Of a stretch of DNA of 30,402 nucleotides, positions 24,568-30,402 are shown piece after piece. The stretch is from an uncultured Blautia sp. (GTDB lineage: Bacteria; Bacillota_A; Clostridia; Lachnospirales; Lachnospiraceae), in contig CAJLTE010000033.1 in NCBI GenBank assembly GCA_905209435.1, forward strand, positions 1 to 30,402, read 5' to 3'. Position numbers and translations under genes: made by a program. The stretch's first letter is position 1. Every line of letters starts with the position of its first letter. The notes under the pieces are model-generated. The model was not told the origin of the DNA. It made no database searches and was given only the letters and a program-made list of their open reading frames with translations.

Positions 24568-25887
24568 ATGGATCTATTCGAATATGCAAAATCAAAAACT
24601 CTGGATCAGGAGTCACCTCTTGCATCCAGACTGCGTCCGACTACTCTCGACGAAGTTGTCGGTCAGCAACACATCATCGGAAAAGACACCTTATTATACA
24701 GAGCAATCAAGGCAGACAAACTGACCTCTGTCATCTTCTATGGCCCTCCCGGAACCGGCAAAACCACCCTGGCAAAGGTAATTGCCAATACCACAAGCGC
24801 TGAATTCACCCAGATCAACGCCACAGTAGCAGGAAAGAAAGACATGGAAGCTGTTGTCAAAGAAGCACAACAGAATCTCGGCATGTACGGCAAAAAGACC
24901 ATTCTCTTTATCGACGAGATCCACCGCTTCAACAAAGGCCAGCAGGACTATCTTCTCCCCTTCGTAGAAGACGGAACCATCATCCTCATCGGAGCAACCA
25001 CCGAGAATCCTTATTTCGAAGTAAATGCCGCTCTCATTTCCCGCTCCATCATCTTCGAACTGAAATCTCTTGAGATTTCCGAAGTCAAAGAACTTATTCT
25101 CCGTGCAGTCAACGATAAGACCAAAGGAATGGGAAATTATAAAGCACAGATAGACGAAGACGCCCTGGATTTCCTTGCAGATATGGCAGGCGGTGATGCC
25201 AGAAACGCCCTTAACGCCATAGAACTTGGCATCCTCACCACACCTCGAAGTGAAGACGGCCTCATCCACATCACTCTCGATGTAGCTTCCCAGTGTATAC
25301 AGAAACGAGTCGTCCGCTATGACAAAAACGGAGACAACCACTACGACATCATCTCCGCTTTCATCAAGAGTATGCGTGGTTCTGACCCTGACGCTGCTGT
25401 CTATTACCTCGCAAAAATGCTCTACGCCGGAGAAGACGTCAAATTCATCGCCCGAAGGATCATGATCCTCGCCTCCGAAGACATCGGAAACGCCGATCCT
25501 CAGGCCCTTTGCGTAGCAGTAGCAGCTGCTCAGGCAGTAGAACGTGTAGGAATGCCCGAAGCCCAGATCATCCTCTCCCAGGCAGTCACCTACATGGCCT
25601 GCGCCCCAAAGAGCAACTCCGCAGTCAACGCCATCTTCGCAGCCATGGACTCCGTCAAACGCACCAAAACCACAGTCCCATCCCACCTCCAGGACGCCCA
25701 CTACGGCGGCCATGAGAAACTCGGTCACGGCATCGGCTACAAATACGCCCATGACTATCCAAACCACTACGTAGACCAGCAATACCTCCCAACCGAAATT
25801 CAGGGAGAACACTTCTACGAACTCTCAGAAATGGGCTATGAAAAAACACTCAAAGAATACCAACACAAAATCAAAACCCAATCCTAA
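24568..25887 (+). CDS. rarA: Replication-associated recombination protein A (RarA/MgsA), AAA+ ATPase
   Basis: 439-residue AAA+ ATPase related to clamp loaders, acting at stalled replication forks with SSB. After MDLFEY..PLASRLRPTTLDEVVGQ come Walker A GPPGTGKTT (59-67), Walker B LFIDEIHRF (D116, E117), sensor 1 IGATTENPYFE and the arginine-bearing NAALISRS. The C-terminal helical and tetramerisation domain contains MRGSDPDAAVYYLAKML, EDIGNADPQAL and the end motif HLQDAHYGG. Full length. ATG with GGAG 8 nt upstream. Codons, especially in the second half, strongly prefer C at the third position, unlike the surrounding AT-leaning genes; this creates a long open frame on the other strand that is not a gene. 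Confidence 0.97.
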   Translation: MDLFEYAKSKTLDQESPLASRLRPTTLDEVVGQQHIIGKDTLLYRAIKADKLTSVIFYGPPGTGKTTLAKVIANTTSAEFTQINATVAGKKDMEAVVKEAQQNLGMYGKKTILFIDEIHRFNKGQQDYLLPFVEDGTIILIGATTENPYFEVNAALISRSIIFELKSLEISEVKELILRAVNDKTKGMGNYKAQIDEDALDFLADMAGGDARNALNAIELGILTTPRSEDGLIHITLDVASQCIQKRVVRYDKNGDNHYDIISAFIKSMRGSDPDAAVYYLAKMLYAGEDVKFIARRIMILASEDIGNADPQALCVAVAAAQAVERVGMPEAQIILSQAVTYMACAPKSNSAVNAIFAAMDSVKRTKTTVPSHLQDAHYGGHEKLGHGIGYKYAHDYPNHYVDQQYLPTEIQGEHFYELSEMGYEKTLKEYQHKIKTQS

Positions 25888-25894
25888 CCAAATA

Positions 25895-25941
25895 AAAAAT
25901 CCAGCAGAAATATTTTTATTTTACTTCTGTCTGGATTTTTT
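25895..25941 (+). terminator. Intrinsic terminator of rarA
   Basis: AAAAATCCAG-CAGAA pairs with TTCTG-T-CTGGATTTTT with one bulge around an AT-rich loop, followed by further T residues. It lies just after the rarA stop. The following 25942-26051 holds nothing I can identify. Confidence 0.8.
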
Positions 25942-26051
25942 CTATATCTTTTCTTATTTCTACACAATCTTCTTACACATCCAACATTCCGCAGGGATTT
26001 TGCCAAAGTCAAAATCCCCAAACATCCCCACCCCTTCCCTCTTTTAATATC

Positions 26052-26263
26052 CAGTGCAGAAAAATAGTTTCTTTCATGTGCATTTGCAGGATACTTAGAT
26101 ATTCTTAGCTGTCAAAAATCTGCGTTATGAGCCAATCGACACACTGTCTGAGCCGCAGGCGAGTTTGTGTCAATTGGCTCATGCTTTTAGCAGATTTTTG
26201 GTGGCTTAGAATATCTTAGTGTCCGAAACCGCACATGAAAGAAACTATTTTTCTGCGCGTCCC
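26052..26263. repeat. Long palindromic intergenic repeat, copy 3 of 3
   Basis: 212-bp copy with the CAG and GCGTCCC ends. Its outer arms equal those of copy 1 (AAAAATAGTTTCTTTC and complement). Its inner arms, CCAATCGACACA against TGTGTCAATTGG (one mismatch), match neither copy fully but share the GACACA end with copy 2. The flanks also extend the pairing (TTTTAAT left, ATTAAAA right). It lies in the 423-bp convergent gap between rarA and the cytidylate kinase-like gene, whose terminator T-tract begins 4 nt from its right end. Confidence 0.93.
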
Positions 26264-26266
26264 CAT

Positions 26267-26300
26267 TAAAAAAGCAGCCCCTCCAAAAGAGACTGCCTTT
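26267..26300 (-). terminator. Intrinsic terminator of the cytidylate kinase-like gene
   Basis: On the minus strand AAAGGCAGTCTC pairs with GGGGCTGCTTTT through several G-U pairs, followed by T residues. It lies 10 nt after the stop codon. Confidence 0.75.
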
Positions 26301-26310
26301 CATAACGCTA

Positions 26311-26934
26311 CTATTTAATTCCCATAACTTCCATCTGCGCCAGAATCGCATCCACACATTTATCAAATCCTAATTTTCCAGCATTCAGACATAAGTCATA
26401 ATTAGTCGCATCGCTCCAGTCCCCACCTGCAAATTTGCGGTAATAGTCCTGCTTGCGTTTATCATCCTTATGAAGAAACTTCTCAATCTCCTCATCACTT
26501 CCACTGATCTTCTCCCGTGACTGCTCCATACGGAAATCCCACGGTGCATGAATAAACACTCTCAGAGTATTCGGCCTGTCCTTAAACACATAATTCACAC
26601 AGCGTCCAACGATCACACAGGACTCCTTCTCAGCCAGATCCGTTACAACTTTCGCCTGATAATTAAAAATATTCTCATCAGAAACGAATCCCTTCTGATC
26701 CGGTGCGATCAGATCCCCTTTATATAATCCGGTCTTATTAAACAGAGACGGCTTCACACTGGAGCCTTCCTCCACCTGTCCAAAAATCTTCACGTCAATT
26801 CCACTCTCATCAGAAGCCATCTGGATGATCTGTTTATCGTAGAAAGAAACTCCCAGTCTCTCTGCCAGCATCTTTCCAACAGTACGTCCGCCGCTTCCAT
26901 ACTGTCTCGCAATAGTAATTACAAAATTCTCCAT
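26311..26934 (-). CDS. Cytidylate kinase-like family protein
   Basis: 207-residue P-loop protein of the cytidylate kinase-like family (PF13189). The start FVITIARQYGSGGRTVGKML is the family's altered nucleotide-binding loop (GSGGRT rather than GxxGxGKS). FYDKQIIQMA, then VIVGRCVNYVFKDRPNTLRVFIHAP, and DYYRKFAGGDWSDATNYDLCLN with GKLGFDKCVDAI at the end all fit. It is distinct from the essential CMP kinase Cmk, and its substrate is unknown. AAGGAGGG ribosome site 9 nt before the ATG. Single gene with its own terminator; a hairpin stands in the leader. Confidence 0.92.
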   Translation of the reverse strand: MENFVITIARQYGSGGRTVGKMLAERLGVSFYDKQIIQMASDESGIDVKIFGQVEEGSSVKPSLFNKTGLYKGDLIAPDQKGFVSDENIFNYQAKVVTDLAEKESCVIVGRCVNYVFKDRPNTLRVFIHAPWDFRMEQSREKISGSDEEIEKFLHKDDKRKQDYYRKFAGGDWSDATNYDLCLNAGKLGFDKCVDAILAQMEVMGIK

Positions 26935-26967
26935 AAAAAAAGTCCCTCCTTACCAGACATATACAGC

Positions 26968-26997
26968 ATCAGGGCCAAAAAGTATTTTGACCCTGAT
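26968..26997. other. Stem-loop between livF and the cytidylate kinase-like gene
   Basis: ATCAGGG-C-CAAAA pairs with TTTTG-A-CCCTGAT (one mismatch) around a 4-nt loop. No T-tract follows on the minus strand, so it is not a standard terminator for livF. It ends 34 nt before the next start codon and could be a leader hairpin or an intercistronic stabiliser. Confidence 0.5.
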
Positions 26998-27048
26998 ATC
27001 TATATCCTTATTTTACCACAAAACACGCTCTGTGGCTAAACTCTTTTC

Positions 27049-27759
27049 TTATTCTCCAAGATAAGCTTTCTGTACAGACTCATCATGCAGGAGATCGCTT
27101 GCCTTACCTTCCAGTGTAATTCGACCAGTCTCAAGAACATAAGCTCTGTCTGCGATAGAAAGAGCTTTTTTCGCATTCTGCTCAACCAGCAGAACTGTTG
27201 TGCCGCTCTCACTGACTGATTTAATAATATCAAAAATCTCATTAACAAAGATTGGTGAAAGACCCATGGACGGCTCATCCATCAGGATAATCTTCGGCTG
27301 ACTCATCAGCGCACGTCCCATGGCAAGCATCTGCTGCTCACCGCCACTTAAAGTACCCGCTGTCTGATTCTGACGTTCCTTCAGACGAGGGAAACGTTTG
27401 TAAATCATCTCAATCGTAGATTCAATCTCATTTTTATCAGATCTAGTAAACGCACCCATCTTCAGATTCTGAAGAACAGTCATATTGGCAAATACACGTC
27501 TTCCTTCCGGAACATGTGCCATCCCCATAGTTACGATCTTGTGTGCCGGAACCTTTGTAATATCCTCACCATTATAAATAATATGTCCTGATTTTGCACG
27601 GAGAAGTCCGGTCACTGTATGCAGAGTAGTTGTCTTACCTGCACCGTTAGCACCGATCAGAGCAATAACCTCGCCCTCATTTACAGAGAAAGAAACACCC
27701 TTCAATGCCTGAATCATTCCATAATAAACCTGTATGTCCTGTACTTCCAGTAATGCCAT
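27049..27759 (-). CDS. livF: Branched-chain amino acid ABC transporter ATP-binding protein LivF
   Basis: 236-residue cytoplasmic ATPase. Walker A GANGAGKTT (33-41), the LivF-type segment GMAHVPEGRRVFANMTVLQNL, signature LSGGEQQMLAMGRAL, Walker B KIILMDEPSMGLSP and switch LLVEQNAKKAL. It pairs with LivG to drive import of leucine, isoleucine and valine. It starts 12 nt after livG with an AGGAGGAGAG site and ends the visible operon. It shares the start MALLEV with LivG, but the two are distinct family members. Confidence 0.96.
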   Translation of the reverse strand: MALLEVQDIQVYYGMIQALKGVSFSVNEGEVIALIGANGAGKTTTLHTVTGLLRAKSGHIIYNGEDITKVPAHKIVTMGMAHVPEGRRVFANMTVLQNLKMGAFTRSDKNEIESTIEMIYKRFPRLKERQNQTAGTLSGGEQQMLAMGRALMSQPKIILMDEPSMGLSPIFVNEIFDIIKSVSESGTTVLLVEQNAKKALSIADRAYVLETGRITLEGKASDLLHDESVQKAYLGE

Positions 27760-27771
27760 CTGTCTCTCCTC

Positions 27772-28530
27772 CTATTCTCCAAGATATGCCTTGATAACTT
27801 CCGGATCATGGAGCACATCTGAAGTCTTGCCCTGTCTCAGAACATGACCGAAGTTCAGTACAGTCAGCTCCTCACAGATACCTGAAACCAGCTTCATATC
27901 ATGCTCGATCAGAAGAATGGTCATATCAAAGTTATCACGAACAAAACGGATGGTATCCATCAGTTCCTCAGTTTCATTGGGGTTCATACCTGCAGCCGGC
28001 TCATCCAGAAGAAGAAGCTTCGGCTTTGTTGCCAGTGCTCTGGCAATCTCCAGCTTTCTCTGTTTACCATAAGGAAGGTTGGATGCAAGGATATCTGCCT
28101 CTTTGTCCAGATCAAACACTTTAAGAAGCTTCATTGCTTCCTCATTCATGGTTTTCTCAACCTTAAAGTATTTCGGAGTATGTACAATACTTGTAAAAAG
28201 ACTGTATTTATCATGATTGTGAAGTCCTGCCTTTACATTGTCCAGCACACTCATCTGATGGAACAGACGGATATTCTGGAATGTTCTGGCGATTCCCGCC
28301 TTGTTGATATCAATGGTACTCTTTCCGGTGATATCCTGTCCGTCCAGATTGATGATTCCCTCGTCCGGCTTATACACACCTGTAAGAAGGTTAAAGATTG
28401 TAGTCTTACCGGCACCATTCGGACCGATCAGACCATAAAGCTGTCCTTTCTCGATGGAGACATGGAAATCATCCACTGCATGAAGACCGCCGAATGAAAT
28501 ATTTAAATGATTTACTTCAAGCAATGCCAT
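27772..28530 (-). CDS. livG: Branched-chain amino acid ABC transporter ATP-binding protein LivG
   Basis: 252-residue ATPase. Walker A GPNGAGKTT (36-44), the LivG hallmark AGIARTFQNIRLF, signature region NLPYGKQRKLEIARAL (the usual LivG variant of LSGGQ), Walker B KLLLLDEPAAGMNPNE and H-loop LLIEHDMKLV. The start lies 3 nt after livM, with AAGGAGG reading from inside the livM end, so the genes are tightly coupled. It forms the ATPase pair with LivF under LivH and LivM. Confidence 0.96.
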   Translation of the reverse strand: MALLEVNHLNISFGGLHAVDDFHVSIEKGQLYGLIGPNGAGKTTIFNLLTGVYKPDEGIINLDGQDITGKSTIDINKAGIARTFQNIRLFHQMSVLDNVKAGLHNHDKYSLFTSIVHTPKYFKVEKTMNEEAMKLLKVFDLDKEADILASNLPYGKQRKLEIARALATKPKLLLLDEPAAGMNPNETEELMDTIRFVRDNFDMTILLIEHDMKLVSGICEELTVLNFGHVLRQGKTSDVLHDPEVIKAYLGE

Positions 28531-28533
28531 AGC

Positions 28534-29589
28534 TTATGCCTCCTTCTTTTTAAATCTGCTGAAAAGACGCTCTCTCATTTCGATTGCCTTAGGTGCCCAG
28601 TTGATCAGCATCATAACGATCAGTACGATCGCATAGAACAGCATACGATAATCGCTCAGTCCACGAAGCAGCTCCGGAAGCAAGTTCAGGATGACTGCTG
28701 CAATAATGGAACCGCGCATATTCCCGATACCGCCAAGAACTACGAATACCAGGAACATGATGGACATGTTGTAACCGAAGTTCTTAGGAAGAGCTGTTAA
28801 AGTTGCAAGATTATGAGCATAAAGCACACCGCCGATACCGGCTAAGGCTGCTGAAATTGCGAATGCTTTCAGTTTATATTTTGTAATATCAATACCGATA
28901 GATTCTGCTGCAATACGGTTATCACGGATTGCCATGATCGCACGTCCGTCACGGGAATTGATCAGATTCAGAACTACAAATAAGGTAACCAGAATCAAAA
29001 CTACACCAATCGTAAAAGTTGACTGTCTCGGTGTACCAGTGATACCCATAGCTCCGCTAATGATCATTTTTCCGCCTGGTTCCATTCCAAGAGACATCTG
29101 GTCTTTCATGGAAAAATGGATTCCGTTGCTGTCGATTCCTACATAAAGTACGTTGATGATATTCTTAATGATCTCACCAAATGCCAGTGTTACGATTGCA
29201 AGGTAGTCACCTTTCAGGCGAAGTACAGGGATACCGATCAGGAATCCGAAGATACCTGCACATACAGCTCCGATGATCAGAGCAATAAAGAAACGAAGTC
29301 CTGCATTTGTAAAAGTATCCATAGTTGCCTTTGTAAATGCCGCACTGGTAAATGCACCAATACACATGAATCCTGCATGACCAAGGCTAAGCTCACCCAG
29401 AATACCAACTGTCAGGTTCAGGGAAAGAGCCAGGATAATATATACGCAAAGAGGTACCAGCAGACCCTGCATCAGGTTGGAAAGCAGATTTCCTGCGATC
29501 AGTCCCTGTACAATGAGATATGCTGCAAGAACCATTCCGTATGTAATGAGATTGCTTTTTGTTGTTTTGTTTAATTTCTTCTTTTCCAT
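28534..29589 (-). CDS. livM: Branched-chain amino acid ABC transporter permease LivM
   Basis: 351-residue inner-membrane permease with about eight to nine hydrophobic segments. LivM motifs are present: ALSLNLTVGILGELSLGHAGFMCIG, LRLKGDYLAIVTLAFGEI, GRAIMAIRDNRIAAESIGI and FLVFVVLGGIGNMRGSIIAA. The start is ATG 29587-29589 with GAGGTGG before it, 10 nt after the livH stop; a frame extension to 29628 would overlap livH and lacks a ribosome site. Partner permease LivH lies upstream. Confidence 0.95.
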   Translation of the reverse strand: MEKKKLNKTTKSNLITYGMVLAAYLIVQGLIAGNLLSNLMQGLLVPLCVYIILALSLNLTVGILGELSLGHAGFMCIGAFTSAAFTKATMDTFTNAGLRFFIALIIGAVCAGIFGFLIGIPVLRLKGDYLAIVTLAFGEIIKNIINVLYVGIDSNGIHFSMKDQMSLGMEPGGKMIISGAMGITGTPRQSTFTIGVVLILVTLFVVLNLINSRDGRAIMAIRDNRIAAESIGIDITKYKLKAFAISAALAGIGGVLYAHNLATLTALPKNFGYNMSIMFLVFVVLGGIGNMRGSIIAAVILNLLPELLRGLSDYRMLFYAIVLIVMMLINWAPKAIEMRERLFSRFKKKEA

Positions 29590-29599
29590 GTCTGCCACC

Positions 29600-30402
29600 T
29601 CACACTTTCTCCTGAATGTTCTTACCAAGAATACCGGTAGGTTTCACAACCAGAACTACAATCAGAACACCGAATACAATGGCATCTGCCATCTGTGAAG
29701 AGATATACGCTTTACCAAAAATCTCCAGGATACCCAGAACAATACCACCGATAAATGCACCAGGGATAGATCCGATTCCACCAAATACAGCTGCAACGAA
29801 TGCCTTAATACCAGGCATGGCACCTGTATATGGTGTCAGTGACGGATATGCAGAGCAGAGAAGCACACCTGCGATTGCTGCAAGACCGGAACCAATTGCA
29901 AAAGTAATGGAAATTGTCTTGTTTACATTGATACCCATTAACTGGGCTGCACCTTTATCCTCAGATACAGCCAGCATCGCCTGTCCTGTTTTTGTCTTGC
30001 TGATGAAAAGCATCAGACCTGCCATGATCAGGATACCGCCAATGATGGTTACAATGGTTACACCTGTGATCACGATAGATCCGCCTGCAAGTTTCAGGGA
30101 TGGAAGATTGATTACATTACTGAATGATTTAGTATCTGCTCCCCAGATCAAAAGAGCTACGTTCTGAAGCAGGTAGCTGACACCGATAGCAGTGATCAGA
30201 ACAGCAAGAGGTGAAGCTGCATTACGAAGCGGACGATAGGCAACACCTTCGATCACAACACCCATGACTGTACAGATGATGATGGACAGCAGGATAGCTA
30301 AAATCGGGTTTAATCCCATGCCACTGACTGCGACATAAACCACATAGGAGCCGACCATGATAACATCTCCATGAGCGAAGTTCAGCATTTTAGCGATTCC
30401 GT
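29600..30402 (-). CDS. livH: Branched-chain amino acid ABC transporter permease LivH, 5' end outside window
   Basis: The frame runs past the window edge: bases beyond 30388 read GIAK before MLNFAHGD, the normal internal LivH motif, so this is not the start and roughly 30 residues are missing. Visible motifs are MLNFAHGDVIMVGSYV, AYRPLRNAASPLAVLITAIGVS, AVSEDKGAAQLMGINVN and FVAAVFGGIGSIPGAFIGG, with about six membrane segments. The binding protein LivK would be expected upstream, beyond the window. Confidence 0.95.
   Translation of the reverse strand, partial: GIAKMLNFAHGDVIMVGSYVVYVAVSGMGLNPILAILLSIIICTVMGVVIEGVAYRPLRNAASPLAVLITAIGVSYLLQNVALLIWGADTKSFSNVINLPSLKLAGGSIVITGVTIVTIIGGILIMAGLMLFISKTKTGQAMLAVSEDKGAAQLMGINVNKTISITFAIGSGLAAIAGVLLCSAYPSLTPYTGAMPGIKAFVAAVFGGIGSIPGAFIGGIVLGILEIFGKAYISSQMADAIVFGVLIVVLVVKPTGILGKNIQEKV

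Noticed and set aside
24694..25812. 372-codon open frame on the minus strand
   Set aside because: It is antisense to rarA and exists because rarA uses mostly C-ending codons. The translation is a low-complexity run of Val, Gly, Asp and Cys with no family pattern.

Overview
The window reads like a chromosomal segment of a gut Lachnospiraceae (Blautia, Mediterraneibacter or a close relative). This rests on moderate GC, strong AGGAGG-type ribosome sites, several AraC regulators beside glycosidases, YesM/YesN-type two-component genes, a DUF4364 protein and a cytidylate kinase-like protein. The genus is an inference; no rRNA or marker gene settles it. Nothing looks like phage or plasmid.

Region 1 (1-9411) is a galactoside-use block. 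It holds the 3' end of an AraC gene (+), a GH36 alpha-galactosidase preceded by its own AraC regulator (both -), an Rpn/PDDEXK nuclease gene with a possible structured leader and a degraded aldo/keto reductase tail beside it, and a GH2 beta-galactosidase preceded by another AraC regulator. The lacZ promoter carries a 21-bp-spaced direct repeat overlapping the -35 position, as expected for an AraC-type operator.

Region 2 (9448-11292) has a YerC/TrpR-like regulator and a PHP phosphoesterase, flanked by two copies of a ~212-bp palindromic repeat. A third copy lies at 26052-26263.

Region 3 (11300-20904) is a monosaccharide sensing and transport locus on the minus strand. One operon encodes a membrane-anchored binding protein, a YesM/LytS-type histidine kinase, a YesN-type response regulator and a XylF-like lipoprotein, with stop/start overlaps at two of the three junctions, and ends in a strong terminator. 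Just after it comes a promoter with a second 21-bp direct repeat, then a ChvE-like binding protein, MmsA ATPase and MmsB permease. The layout resembles the XylFII-LytS/YesN xylose-sensing arrangement of clostridia.

Region 4 (21053-25941, + strand) holds a NodB-type polysaccharide deacetylase, YesL, a TIGR01212 radical SAM protein overlapping yesL by 4 nt, a DUF4364 winged-helix protein that starts at TTG, and rarA.

Region 5 (26052-30402) holds repeat copy 3, a cytidylate kinase-like gene, and a branched-chain amino acid transporter operon livHMGF (-) whose livH runs off the window.

The most unusual signal is the palindromic repeat. Its three copies keep their middle stem and apex, but the inner and outer arms differ between copies while still pairing within each copy. 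Each copy abuts the T-tract of a minus-strand intrinsic terminator in the same orientation.
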